A stretch of DNA of 64,000 bases from Carnobacteriaceae bacterium zg-84 (GTDB lineage Bacteria > Bacillota > Bacilli > Lactobacillales > Aerococcaceae). Position 1 is the stretch's first letter. Every line of letters begins with the position of its first letter. This document shows, one piece after another, positions 47,406 through 56,875 of the stretch. Under the pieces are notes generated by a model that worked only from the letters and a program-made list of their open reading frames with translations, did not search any database and was not told the origin of the DNA. Position numbers and translations under genes: made by a program. The DNA lies in assembly GCA_013874835.1 (NCBI GenBank), contig CP059430.1, positions 1,010,864-1,074,863 on the forward strand. Direction: 5' to 3'.

Positions 47406-48339
47406 GCTCGCTCTCCTTTACGTTTATATTTGTATCATCAATCAGATATGGTGGACGTTTTTTTACTTCGTAGTAAATTTTACCAATGTACTCTCCCAAA
47501 ACACCAATCGAGATGAGTTGCACACCACCAATCACTAAAATGGCAGAAATTGTCGTAAAATACCCACCAACCGTCACACCCTCTTTTAATATTGTGATAA
47601 ATGTCCATAAAATATATAAAAATGACATGAGCACACATACTAATCCTAATTGAAAGGTGATGCGTAAAGGTTTGTCGTTAAATGATAAAATACCTTGCAC
47701 ACCATAGTTAAATAATTTTTTCAACGACCATTTTGTTTCTCCAACTTGACGTTCTTGATTTTCATACTCGATAATTTTTTGTTTAAAGCCAATCCAAGAA
47801 AAAAGACCTTTTGAAAAACGATTGCTCTCTTTTAATGACAATAAAGCATCGACTGCTTTTCTGCTTAATAAACGAAAATCGCCAACACCGTCAACCATTT
47901 CAACATCTGTTAAATGATTGACAATTTTATAATACATCTTGGCAAAAAACGTTTTAGATACAGAATCTCCCGTTCGTGTTCTTTTGGCAATTACTTGATC
48001 ATATCCAGCATGAAAAGCATTGATCATTTCTTTAATAAGTAGAGGAGGATGTTGTAAATCAGCGTCCATAATAATCACAGCTTGTCCACTTGCGTAACTC
48101 AATCCTGCAAGCATTGAACTTTCTTTTCCAAAATTACGACTAAAGCTAATGTATTTTACATGATTGTCTTTTTTTGCCAATAATTTTAATTGCAATAACG
48201 TGTTATCTTTACTGCCGTCATTGACAAAAATCAATTCATAAGACATACCAATCTCTTTTAATACATCAATCACGTGCTTATATAGCAAAGGAATGGCTCC
48301 TTCTTCGTTGTAACAAGGAATTATAATTGATAACATCAT
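47392..48339 (-). CDS. GT2 glycosyltransferase (GtrB/undecaprenyl-phosphate glycosyltransferase type)
   Basis: A 315-aa membrane-bound glycosyltransferase. The N-terminal GT2 domain (SIIIPCYNEEGAIPLLYKHV, FVNDGSKDNT, DADLQHPP) transfers a sugar to a lipid carrier. A C-terminal pair of membrane helices (about residues 230-250 and 263-288) anchors it. This architecture is that of GtrB/Yfdh-type bactoprenol glucosyltransferases used to decorate cell-wall polymers. Two successive ATG codons are possible starts. It overlaps yqeG by 14 nt. No flippase gene is seen nearby. Confidence 0.87.
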   Translation of the reverse strand: MMLSIIIPCYNEEGAIPLLYKHVIDVLKEIGMSYELIFVNDGSKDNTLLQLKLLAKKDNHVKYISFSRNFGKESSMLAGLSYASGQAVIIMDADLQHPPLLIKEMINAFHAGYDQVIAKRTRTGDSVSKTFFAKMYYKIVNHLTDVEMVDGVGDFRLLSRKAVDALLSLKESNRFSKGLFSWIGFKQKIIEYENQERQVGETKWSLKKLFNYGVQGILSFNDKPLRITFQLGLVCVLMSFLYILWTFITILKEGVTVGGYFTTISAILVIGGVQLISIGVLGEYIGKIYYEVKKRPPYLIDDTNINVKESEHDIV

Positions 48340-48351
48340 CCTTACTCCTTT

Positions 48352-49296
48352 CTATTTTTTAGCTAAATCAGTAATATAATCAAAAAATGCTGTTGGATTG
48401 ACATCATATACTAAGTCAACTGGTCGTCCATTTTCTACTTTTATCGTGCGTCCTTTACTTGCTCCTGTTGTGACCACATCACTGTATACAATGTCACGTT
48501 TGACTAAAGCTTCTTGTCCAAATGAAGCTGTCGTTAATACATCCCATAAGAAATATGTTGAGTTCGTTACAAAATGAGTCAATGGTGGTACGATAGCATA
48601 ACATTGTCCTAAAAAGTCAACTCCCTCAAAACGACGTTGACTTGCCCACATATCACGTACATCTAATGTTAAAGGAACTTTTCTTGTACTTTCTAAAGCA
48701 ACTAATTCAATTTTGATTGAAGAATCCCAAACACGTTTTGCGGCAAATGGATCCCAAAATACATTCCACTCTGCTGTTCCATCATGCTCCGGTTCTTCAA
48801 TATTGCCATGCTCTAAAAATGTTCCACCCATCCAATATAATTTATTGATTTTTTCTTCAATGCTTGCATCCATTTCTAACGCTCTTGCCAAATCGGTTAA
48901 TGGACCAACAAAAACTAAATCAATTTTTTCATCACTATTTTTTAAGACATGCACTAAATCTTCATGTGCTTTCAAAGAACTATCTTGAATACTTACTGGT
49001 TTATGTTCATTTAAAATAGGTAAGGCATCTACTGTAAAAGCGTGCATGCGCCATTCTTTAGGAAATGGATGAACCGGTCTTGAATTAGAAGATGCAACTT
49101 TGATATGTTTTTTATCTTTTTCTGATCCGAATTTTTCAATAATTTTTTTACTTGCAGATACGGCAGGTTCTAAATAACAATCTGCTTCAATGACACCAAC
49201 ACCAACAACTTCAACATCGTCCATTTTCAATAATAAATATAAAGATACTAAATCATCTACACCACCGTCATGGTTTAAATATACTTTTCTTGTCAT
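48352..49296 (-). CDS. Inosine/uridine-preferring nucleoside hydrolase family protein
   Basis: A 314-aa Ca-dependent nucleoside hydrolase that splits ribonucleosides to base and ribose. The N-terminal motif is VYLNHDGGVDDLVSLYLLL, where the usual DTDPGxDD reads NHDGGVDD: the first Asp is replaced by Asn while the Asp pair is kept. FVGPLTDLARAL and EHDGTAEWNVFWDPFAAKRV follow the family. Cotranscribed with rho upstream (15 nt) and the glycosyltransferase downstream. Confidence 0.87.
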   Translation of the reverse strand: MTRKVYLNHDGGVDDLVSLYLLLKMDDVEVVGVGVIEADCYLEPAVSASKKIIEKFGSEKDKKHIKVASSNSRPVHPFPKEWRMHAFTVDALPILNEHKPVSIQDSSLKAHEDLVHVLKNSDEKIDLVFVGPLTDLARALEMDASIEEKINKLYWMGGTFLEHGNIEEPEHDGTAEWNVFWDPFAAKRVWDSSIKIELVALESTRKVPLTLDVRDMWASQRRFEGVDFLGQCYAIVPPLTHFVTNSTYFLWDVLTTASFGQEALVKRDIVYSDVVTTGASKGRTIKVENGRPVDLVYDVNPTAFFDYITDLAKK

Positions 49297-49311
49297 ATTC
49301 TCTCTACCTTC

Positions 49312-50565
49312 TTATTTTAATAAATCAAAATATTTTTTATTGCTTGTTGTACTACGCATTCCTTTTAAAATAGCCTCTGTATACTCGAGTGAATCTCCTT
49401 TCATACTGTTACGCATTTTAAAAATTAAGTCTAAACGTTTTTTATCTATCAATAATTCTTCACGACGTGTGCCTGATTTTTTTATATCAATTGCAGGAAA
49501 AATACGTCTTTCTGCTAGTTCTCTGGATAAATGTAATTCCATATTACCAGTTCCTTTAAATTCTTCATAAATCACATCGTCCATGCGACTACCTGTATCA
49601 ATCAATGCCGTTGCAAGAATTGTTAAACTACCGCCGTCCTCAATATTACGTGCGGCTCCAAAAAAACGTTTTGGTTTATAAAAAGCGGCTGGATCAATCC
49701 CTCCACTCAATGTTCGACCAGACGGAGGAATAACAAGATTATATGCTCTAGCTAAACGGGTAATGCTATCCATTAAAATGACAACATCTTTTTTTTCTTC
49801 AACTAAGCGTAATGCTCGTTCATGAACTAACTCAACTAAACGTACATGGTTTTCAGGTTGTTGATCAAATGTCGAATAAACCACTTCTCCGTTAATACTG
49901 CGTTCTAAATCAGTTACTTCTTCTGGACGTTCGTCAATCAATAAGACAATTTAAACGTCTGGATAATTTTGTGTAATTCCTTTGGCAATCGTTTTAATCA
50001 ATGATGTTTTACCTGCTTTTGGAGGTGCAACAATTAACCCACGCTGTCCAAACCCAATTGGTGCTACCCAGTCAATCACACGTGCAGCAATATCATTTGT
50101 TTTATGTTCCAAAACAATTTGTGTGTCTGGATAAAGTGGGACTAAAGCTGGAAAATGCTCTCTTTCTTTAGCTTTTTCTGGATCTTGTCCATTGACTTTT
50201 AACACATGCATTAACCCATTGCGACGTTCACTTTGTTTTGGTGGACGAGCCGTTCCTGTCACTAAATCGCCTCTTCTTAAATCAAAGCGACGCATTTGTG
50301 AATTAGAAATATAAATATCTTCTTGACTTGGGGTATAATTTATTGGACGTAAAAAACCATAGCTATCTTGTCCGTTATAAACAACGTCTAAAACACCTTC
50401 AACTGTAAAGAAACCTTGTGTTTCTTCTTGTGCACGAATGACAGCCATGCACAATTCCTTTTTATTCATTTGACTATATGAGGGAATATTTAATTCTCTA
50501 GCATATTTATAAATTTCTTTTAACGTTTCTTGCTCAAGTGTTTCTAAAGTCCAAATATTTTCCAT
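49312..50565 (-). pseudogene. rho: Transcription termination factor Rho with an in-frame TAA
   Basis: Hexameric RNA helicase terminating transcription. A 417-codon frame has the N-terminal Rho_N (LETLEQETLKEIYKYAREL), the cold-shock-like RNA-binding domain (GVLDVVYNGQDSYGFLRP), Walker A IVAPPKAGKTSLI, Walker [17 protein letters not shown] and the Q-loop/R-loop region. A single TAA at 49951-49953 interrupts it between QNYPDV and [12 protein letters not shown], without change of frame. Either a single-base sequencing error or a true nonsense mutation; rho is dispensable in some Firmicutes. It starts at the murA stop (1-nt overlap), as in Bacillus. Confidence 0.88.
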
Positions 50566-51836
50566 TAGTCGCCTCCAATTTCAACCATTTCAATATCCGC
50601 CCCTAATGCACGTAAATTATCGATAATATGGGCATATCCTCTTAAAATATGCTCTACACCATAAATTTCTGTTGTTCCCTCTGCCATTAAACCGGCAATT
50701 AATAAACATGCCCCTGCTCTTAAGTCGCTAGCTGTGACTTGTGCACCCATAAGACGTTCAGAAGGCCCATTGAAACGAATCGTATCTCCTTCTACTTTGA
50801 CATTTGCACCCATTCTCACCAATTCAGCAATGTGTTTCACACGTTTTGGATAAATCGTATCTAAAACCGTTCCTGTTCCTGTTGCTTTTAATAATAATGG
50901 TGTAATCGGTTGTTGTAAATCAGTCGCAAATCCCGGATAAGGTTGCGTTTTAATTGATACCATATTTAATTCTTTCGTTGGTTTTACTAAAATATCTTCT
51001 TCTCCAACAACAAAATCGACACCCATTTCGTCTAATTTCGCCAAAAAACTTTCAATATGTTCGGCTATGACATTTTTGACTAAAATACCCTCACCGCAAG
51101 CGGCTGCCAATGACAAATACGTTCCTGCTTCAATACGATCTGGTATAACGGCATGTGTACAGCCATGTAAGTGTTCCACACCATCAATACGAATAGTGGC
51201 TGTACCTGCACCACGGATATTAGCACCCATTTTATTCAATAATGTTACCACATCAACAATTTCAGGCTCTTTTGCTGCGTTTTCTATAATGGTTCTACCT
51301 TTTGCTTTCACCGCTGCAAGAATACAGTTAATTGTGGCACCAATAGACACAACATCAAAGTAAATACGTGTGCCATGTATCCCGTGTTTTTTAGCATCTA
51401 AAGAAATAGCACCTTGCTCATTCGTCACGGTTGCACCTAATTTTTCAAAAGCTTTAATATGCTGATCAATTGGACGAGGACCTAAAAAACAACCTCCAGG
51501 TAATCCAATAACTCCTTCATGAAAACGAGCCAATGTTGCACCCATAAAGTAATAAGAAGCACGTAAACTTTGAATTTTACCACTTGGCATTGGAACAGAT
51601 TTTATATGCGTTGGATCTATTGTTAACACGCCATTATCAAATACTGCCTTTACATTAAAATCATGTAATATCTCAATCAATGCATGTACATCTTTAATAT
51701 CTGGTACACCTTCTAAAGTTACTGGGCTATCCGCTAAAATGGCAGCTGGAATAAGTGCTACAACACTATTTTTTGCACCATTTATTGTCACTTCCCCAAA
51801 TAGTTTTTTGCCCCCGTGAACAACAATTTTTTTCAT
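50565..51836 (-). CDS. murA: UDP-N-acetylglucosamine 1-carboxyvinyltransferase
   Basis: A 423-aa enzyme of the first committed step of peptidoglycan synthesis, adding enolpyruvate to UDP-GlcNAc. The N-terminal [19 protein letters not shown] holds the catalytic Lys-Asn; the fosfomycin-binding Cys lies in [15 protein letters not shown]; and the C-terminal [19 protein letters not shown] is typical. Position next to rho matches the second (MurZ/MurAB) paralogue of Firmicutes. AAGGAGAATGAAAC precedes the ATG. Intact. Confidence 0.94.
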   Translation of the reverse strand: MKKIVVHGGKKLFGEVTINGAKNSVVALIPAAILADSPVTLEGVPDIKDVHALIEILHDFNVKAVFDNGVLTIDPTHIKSVPMPSGKIQSLRASYYFMGATLARFHEGVIGLPGGCFLGPRPIDQHIKAFEKLGATVTNEQGAISLDAKKHGIHGTRIYFDVVSIGATINCILAAVKAKGRTIIENAAKEPEIVDVVTLLNKMGANIRGAGTATIRIDGVEHLHGCTHAVIPDRIEAGTYLSLAAACGEGILVKNVIAEHIESFLAKLDEMGVDFVVGEEDILVKPTKELNMVSIKTQPYPGFATDLQQPITPLLLKATGTGTVLDTIYPKRVKHIAELVRMGANVKVEGDTIRFNGPSERLMGAQVTASDLRAGACLLIAGLMAEGTTEIYGVEHILRGYAHIIDNLRALGADIEMVEIGGD

Positions 51837-52537
51837 GTTTCATTCTCCTTAAAACGTATCTACTATCTCTCATTCGCAATTTTCTTATTTTTGTCTAAAT
51901 GACAAAACACCCATTTTAGAATAGCTTAAAATGAGTGAAATGTCTATCTTTTTATGTTGTATTCACGTTTCTTCTTGAATGCTGTGCATAAATCGTATAG
52001 AATAATATTTAATTTATATAATCATTAAGGATATTCTATGGAAAAACATGTATAAAATAACGATACATTTTTAATTCATCTATGAGAGGACTACTATATT
52101 CATAACCAACCGATTACAGAATTATCGAAAAAATATGCCTTGAGTCAATACAAACTTTTAAAAGAGCTAGACGAATCGAAAGATAAAAAGCTTGTTAAAA
52201 TTTTTATTCATTAGCTTTATCCGTAAAGACGTATTATTTGAATCATTAGACACAGCTGTTGTTGTTTTATACGGTCACCCATTCAATATCAATGGACAAT
52301 TTTTATCAATCAATCACAACAAAACATTTGGGCTGTCGTTAGAAAATATTTTCTACATTTCTATCCGAATTAGTGTATGTAATAACAATTTAAATCATCT
52401 GCCATTATCGGTACATTAAAAGGAAGTTTATGAACGCATTTATTTTTAGACAAAAAATTTGCATTGAAAATTTTGGATACATTATGAAAATAATAACAGA
52501 GTTTATGCAAAAATCCAAATGGAGACGTACTTGCGCC
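51837..52537. other. Decayed region upstream of murA
   Basis: A stem-loop at 51908-51938 (CACCCATTTTA paired with TAAAATGAGTG) may be an old terminator. From about 52098 to 52211 a plus-strand frame reads HNQPITELSKKYALSQYKLL and continues KELDESKDKK before a stop; it looks like a helix-turn-helix regulator remnant (possibly Mga-type, not certain). Downstream to 52537 all frames are broken. No intact gene is supported. Confidence 0.45.
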
Positions 52538-53262
52538 ATAAAGCAGTCTACAATAAAATTGTGTTTACCATCTACACTACGATGGTCTAAGTACATAAAT
52601 CCTTTTTCTTTATTATCCCGATGGTAATAGCCACTTTCTTTATCAGTCGTACTTTCTTTAATAGTTTTAGAGCTGGTTTTATCGGTGTAATGAAACGGCT
52701 TTTTTCAAATAGCTTCTCGTTCGGCGTTGATTTCGTTTTCTAAATCTCGTTTACGTTCCTGAACCACTTCAATAACGGCGTTTCTAAATTTATTTTTATT
52801 GGTGTTTGCTTTAATGTGTGTGGAATCTGTGAATAATGCTGTGCCGCTAATTAAATGATGTGAGATAGCTTGGTGTACAATAGTGTTGAATATATCTTCA
52901 AACACAGACGTACCTTGAAAACGGCGAATATAATTTTGAGAGAAAGTAGAATAATGTGGGGTAGGTTTAGAGAAAGGGAGGTTTAAAAACCATCTAAACG
53001 CTACATCCGTTTCGACACGTTTAATGGTTTCTCGCATGGATTTAATGCCATAAATATCTTTTAAAAAGACCAATTTAAATAAAACAACAGGGTCTAAACT
53101 ATTACGACCGTTGGTATGACTATAATAGGGAGAAGTAATCTCATAAATAAAGTTGAAATCAATTGATTTATCAATTTTACGTAGTAAATGGTCTTTTGGT
53201 ACTAATTCGGACAATGTGTTTAATATGATTTCATCATTTGGGTGAGTTTCTTTATAAAACAT
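52538..53262 (-). pseudogene. IS1182-family transposase remnant
   Basis: Starts MFYKETHPNDEIILNTLSEL like the intact gene. It has an in-frame TGA at 52702-52704 (after EREAI), several substitutions (NTNKNKF, VIEVVQ) and loss of everything after GKHNFIVDCF. Clearly inactive. Confidence 0.9.
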
Positions 53263-53315
53263 AGATTTTTCCCTCCTTTTTCTTATCTCTATTATACCAC
53301 TTTTAAGCGTTATTA

Positions 53316-53422
53316 TCGTATCAGACGTTGTGGTACGAATGACTTCGTTCTCGCACGTAGTAGAGAACGAGCGATGTATCGTGTACATCGTGGTAAGCCG
53401 TACAACTTAACGTCTGATACGA
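53316..53422 (+). other. Three-way-junction structured element (IS1182 remnant copy)
   Basis: Same structure as 3695-3801, here on the plus strand. It differs at a few bases: the first hairpin loop is GCACGTAGTA instead of GCACATGGTA, and GAATGAC replaces GAATGGC. The outer stem and the second hairpin with loop TCGTG are unchanged. The changes fall in a loop and at a mispaired position, leaving the stems intact. Confidence 0.7.
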
Positions 53423-53460
53423 AAAAAGACTGTCGACATTTTAATTTGTCAACAGTCTGA

Positions 53461-53691
53461 GACGGTATTGCTACCGTCCTTACACTAAAATCAAATTGTA
53501 TATTATAACTAGATTGAATTAAATCTTTAAATTTTCACATCAAATTTTGCAATTCTACCAGATTAATTCCCATAATTCTTAAAATATCAGTAAACGCTAC
53601 TTTCTGCCTTTTGAAGAATTTACCGAGCGAATTCTCCAAGCTACTTTCTACCTGCTGTCTTTATAATTTTTCCCATTCTAATGACCACCCC
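53461..53691. other. Intergenic region with no recognised gene
   Basis: Begins with the palindrome GACGGTA-TTGC-TACCGTC next to the IS1182 end. The rest is AT-rich with stops in all frames. The palindrome could be the former terminator of the neighbouring lipoprotein gene or the insertion target. Confidence 0.45.
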
Positions 53692-54201
53692 TTACTTTTT
53701 GATCGTTATTATTACATCTTCATTCGACAATAAGTCTGTAACTTCCTGCTCCGGTAAATCTATTTTTCCAAGCTTCGTATATGCCCATGAATTTGAACCA
53801 TAAAACACAACAAGATTATTACTGTTATAAAGGACTATATCCCCATTGTGTGTGGTCATCTGTTTATCATTACTTCTATACTGCTTTCTCAATGAACCCA
53901 CCTGCTCATTACCTCCGTACCTAGACATACTGATAACCATATCACCCTCTGAGACATCTTCCATTAGTGACCTCGTCGAAGCATTATCCTCCCATATAAC
54001 AGGAACAAGCGTATCATTAATATAATATTTCATATCATATTTCTGACTTTCTTTACTATTTACACTTTGACTGTCACTTTTAGCTTCCCCAGTAATTTTA
54101 TCTGTCTGATTTTTATTGTCACAGTCATTTACGATATTTCCACATCCCACCATAGAAACAAGTATCACCATAGACAGAATAGTACAAAATAATGTTCGCA
54201 T
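53692..54201 (-). CDS. Lipoprotein with a cyclophilin-like domain
   Basis: A 169-aa exported protein. The signal peptide ends in a clear lipobox (VSMVGC, Cys at about residue 20), followed by an Asn/Lys/Ser-rich linker. The C-terminal ~110 residues (from MKYYINDTLVPVIWEDNAST, with YGGNEQVGSL and the end VTDLLSNEDVIITIKK) match the cyclophilin-like beta-barrel domain found in small bacterial lipoproteins. Its catalytic role is unproven. It lies 51 nt downstream of the hydrolase gene on the same strand. Base composition is less AT-biased than in its neighbours, in line with transfer. Confidence 0.75.
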   Translation of the reverse strand: MRTLFCTILSMVILVSMVGCGNIVNDCDNKNQTDKITGEAKSDSQSVNSKESQKYDMKYYINDTLVPVIWEDNASTRSLMEDVSEGDMVISMSRYGGNEQVGSLRKQYRSNDKQMTTHNGDIVLYNSNNLVVFYGSNSWAYTKLGKIDLPEQEVTDLLSNEDVIITIKK

Positions 54202-54252
54202 TGCTTCTACCCCTTAAAATTGTTGATATAGTTAATACTTTCTTTTACATCA

Positions 54253-55248
54253 CTAACATACTCCATTTTCTTCAAAGAATTTCTGTATCTTATCGAAAGG
54301 GATCACTTCTAAATTGTCATAAAGATCTGTATGAACAGCACCTGGAATGGTAAGAAACTCTTTATTATCAGTGTAATTACTGTCCTTAATCATAGCTTCA
54401 TATGCATCTTTCCCAAAATAATAACTATGTGCCTTATCTCCATGCATAATAAGAACTGCACTTCTGATTTCATTACTGTATTTAAGAATCGGTTGATTCA
54501 TAAATGACTGACAGCCAATCACATTCCATCCGTCATTTGAATTAATGCTCCTTGCATGATAGGCTCTACCTTTATAGTATTCGCTATAATCCTTCACAAA
54601 GAATGGTACATCCTCTGGAACCGGAAGAGGGATACATCCACCAGCCCTTGAGTACTCACCTTTTTTGTATTCTTCTGTTCTAATTGAATTTAGCTTTTTC
54701 TTTAAATTATAACGAGCTTCCTCATTGTTTTCAGAATCAAAATATCCGTTGGCATTCACTCTTGTCATATCATACATTGTAGAAACGACTGTTGCCTTGA
54801 TTCTGGTATCAAGAGCTACTGTGTTAATGGCCATACCACCCCATCCGCAAATTCCAATAATACCGATTTTATCTGCATCCACATTATCCTGAACTGAAAG
54901 AAAATCTACTGCAGCCATAAAATCCTCTGTATTAATATCCGGAGATGCCATATATCTTGGTTTTCCACCACTTTCACCTGTAAAAGACGGGTCAAATGCA
55001 ATAGTCAGATACCCTATCTCTGCCATTGTCTGGGCATACAGTCCGGAACACTGTTCTTTTACTGCTCCAAAAGGTCCACTTACTGCAATCGCAGGAAATT
55101 TATTCTTAGGCTCTTTTGGAATATACATATCTGCAGCAAGTGTGATGCCATATCGATTTATAAATGTGACCTTCTTGTGATCCACTTTCTCACTTTTAGG
55201 AAATGTCTTGTCCCATTCCACAACTAGCTTAAGTTCATCTGTCTTCAT
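54253..55248 (-). CDS. Alpha/beta hydrolase, dienelactone hydrolase/YcjY-like
   Basis: A 331-aa serine/cysteine-type hydrolase without signal peptide. The nucleophile elbow reads IGICGWGGMA, with Cys in the usual Ser position, as in dienelactone hydrolases and the YcjY group. The acid is probably in VLIMHGDKAHSY and the His in IPGAVHTDLYD. The ATG at 55248 has GGAGGT 10 nt upstream; the ATG 6 codons before overlaps it. It is transcribed from the MerR-type promoter at 55310-55340, so it is expected to respond to the adjacent regulator. Substrate unknown. Confidence 0.8.
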   Translation of the reverse strand: MKTDELKLVVEWDKTFPKSEKVDHKKVTFINRYGITLAADMYIPKEPKNKFPAIAVSGPFGAVKEQCSGLYAQTMAEIGYLTIAFDPSFTGESGGKPRYMASPDINTEDFMAAVDFLSVQDNVDADKIGIIGICGWGGMAINTVALDTRIKATVVSTMYDMTRVNANGYFDSENNEEARYNLKKKLNSIRTEEYKKGEYSRAGGCIPLPVPEDVPFFVKDYSEYYKGRAYHARSINSNDGWNVIGCQSFMNQPILKYSNEIRSAVLIMHGDKAHSYYFGKDAYEAMIKDSNYTDNKEFLTIPGAVHTDLYDNLEVIPFDKIQKFFEENGVC

Positions 55249-55277
55249 ATTATCAAATACCTCCATATAAGTTCATA

Positions 55278-55340
55278 TTGAAAATAAAATCTTCAGGTCT
55301 TATAATATAATTATAAGACCTGAAGTTAACTTTAGGTCAA
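55278..55340. promoter_or_regulatory. Divergent MerR-type promoter/operator region
   Basis: Minus strand (hydrolase): TTGACC (55335-55340) and TATAAT (55310-55315) with a 19-nt spacer, the long spacing typical of MerR-activated promoters. The spacer and -35 region hold the dyad GACCTAAAGTT-AACTTCAGGTC. Plus strand (merR): TTGAAA (55278-55283), 17 nt, TATAAT (55301-55306). A perfect inverted repeat with 16-bp arms (CTTCAGGTCTTATAAT, 55291-55325) covers both -10 boxes. Confidence 0.82.
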
Positions 55341-55373
55341 GTATTGTTTTTATAATCGAAAGAAGGTAAATAT

Positions 55374-55811
55374 ATGTATACAATTGGACAGGTTTCAGAG
55401 ATGTTTAATCTCCCAATCTCAACATTAAGATACTATGATAAAGAAGGATTTTTCCCTCATCTAGAGCGAAAAGGCAATATCAGATATTTCAGAGATACTG
55501 AAATTGAGGCTTTACGGGTTATTGAATGTTTAAAATTATCCGGTCTTGAAATAAAAGATATTAAACGATTCTTTCAGTGGGTTATGGAAGGCCCATCAAG
55601 CTACTTTGATAGAAAACAATTATTTGAATCTCGTAAAAAAGCTGTACTTTCTGAAATAAAGCAGCTTGAAAAAACTCTTGCCATGCTCGAGTTTAAATGT
55701 TGGTATTATGATAAAGCATTGCAAGATGGTACTGAGGATGGCATTAATGCCCTGCTTCCAGATAAACTTCCCAAAGATATTCAAAAACTATATAACAAGG
55801 CACATAAATAA
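55374..55811 (+). CDS. MerR family transcriptional regulator
   Basis: A 145-aa regulator. The winged helix begins MYTIGQVSEMFNLPISTLRYYDKEGFFPHL and continues with RYFRDTEIEALRVIECLKLSG, typical of the AdhR/NmlR/YyaN group. A dimerisation coiled coil spans about residues 82-115. One Cys is present near EFKCWYYDKAL. It is divergent from the hydrolase and lipoprotein genes and very probably activates them by distorting their 19-nt-spacer promoter. GAAAGAAGGTAAATAT precedes the ATG. Intact. Confidence 0.9.
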   Translation: MYTIGQVSEMFNLPISTLRYYDKEGFFPHLERKGNIRYFRDTEIEALRVIECLKLSGLEIKDIKRFFQWVMEGPSSYFDRKQLFESRKKAVLSEIKQLEKTLAMLEFKCWYYDKALQDGTEDGINALLPDKLPKDIQKLYNKAHK

Positions 55812-56087
55812 TACAGCTGGGTTGATAACCCGAGATATGTGAATCTGGGGTGCGAATTGGTGTCCAATATGTCCTTTTTCCAGTTTTACACCAGATATTT
55901 TGCGCCATTTTCAGTTTTCAATTTTATCGAACTAAATTTTACTCTATCTTGCAGCTTCTTTTAATCGTTTAATATCTTTTTTAATTTCTCATTTTGACTG
56001 ATTTCAAATCGGTCTTCCATCACTTTGTTTTCATACCATGATATAAAATTTCCTGATTGGTCATCAATAGAATTCCTGTTTCGATTT
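55812..56087. other. Remnant sequence of a mobile element, no intact gene
   Basis: On the minus strand a short frame ends ...WYENKVMEDRFEISQNE then KLKKDIKRLKEAAR before a stop, which looks like the C-terminus of a transposon-encoded protein that I cannot name. Nothing else is supported. Confidence 0.35.
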
Positions 56088-56761
56088 CTATCTATTTAAT
56101 TCTATCCGACTGCCATCAAGGAATGTAAATTCAACTTTTCCATCATGATGTACTGTAAGATAGTCTACAATACTAAGCCATACATTTTTATCAAACTCTC
56201 TCATGAGATCTTGCTTTTCTAATTCCTTTATAAAATCCTCTACCTCATCACGCTTGGATTGTTTTTCTATGATAGTTTGCTTGATTTCATCCAGCCTAAC
56301 CTTTGTAGTATTAAACCTATTTACTAGGCTTGAGTATCTTATTTCATAATCATCCTGGTTTTGAACTTTTCTGGCATTCTCATTAATACAGTCATTTACC
56401 TGCTAAGCCACAATATTAAGTTCTTCTTCTAGTTCTGTCTTTTCCTTCTCAAATGCTGAGGTATCAAAGATTATCTTTGCCATTTTTTTATGGGTGCTAA
56501 TAATCTCTTTCTTATTCTTAACCAGCTTTTCTTCGCTCTAGTAACCTCTGTACCCTATCAAATGTACTTGGTGAAATAATAGCCTCGTGATTTCCTGTTA
56601 CATAATATTGAGGTATTTCACCCTCATTCTTTTTCTTTTCCTTAGTCAAAAAATCAACTGTAAATGACTTTTGCAGCAGCGCATCTCCTTTATATTTCTC
56701 ATTACTAAGTATTGCTGCAACTGTTCTCGCCGACCATTTCTTCTTCCCACCGGGTGTTAAT
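56088..56761 (-). pseudogene. Large serine recombinase, C-terminal remnant
   Basis: The end of a resolvase-type large serine recombinase. The recombinase domain part reads KKWSARTVAAILSNEKYKGD and continues ALLQKSFTVDFLTK, PQYYVTGNHEAIISPSTFDR. A long coiled coil and the C-terminal VEFTFLDGSRIELNR follow in other frames (stop at 56088-56090). At least one frameshift and a stop separate the parts. The catalytic N-terminus is absent because the gene is cut at 56761 by the end of IS-A. It suggests that the neighbouring MerR cassette arrived on an integrative element. Confidence 0.8.
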
Positions 56762-56875
56762 GGCTGTATAATTTTTAGGGTTGATGGCATAAGCCAGCAA
56801 CCCTAATTTTATGTAGACAAAAAGGCAATTTTCTCTAAATTAAAAGTACGACCAAATAATAAGGAGAAATTGCCT

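Larger units (their letters stand above)
52538..53460 (-). mobile_element. IS1182-family element, truncated
   Basis: Reverse-orientated remnant of the element at 3657-5258. It keeps the left end (inverted repeat 53446-53460, TTGTCAACAGTCTGA), the structured segment and about the first 240 codons of the transposase gene. It breaks at about 52538 (after the ...DCF codons), where unrelated sequence begins. Immediately outside the preserved end is an 18-bp perfect palindrome GACGGTA-TTGC-TACCGTC (53461-53478). Confidence 0.9.
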
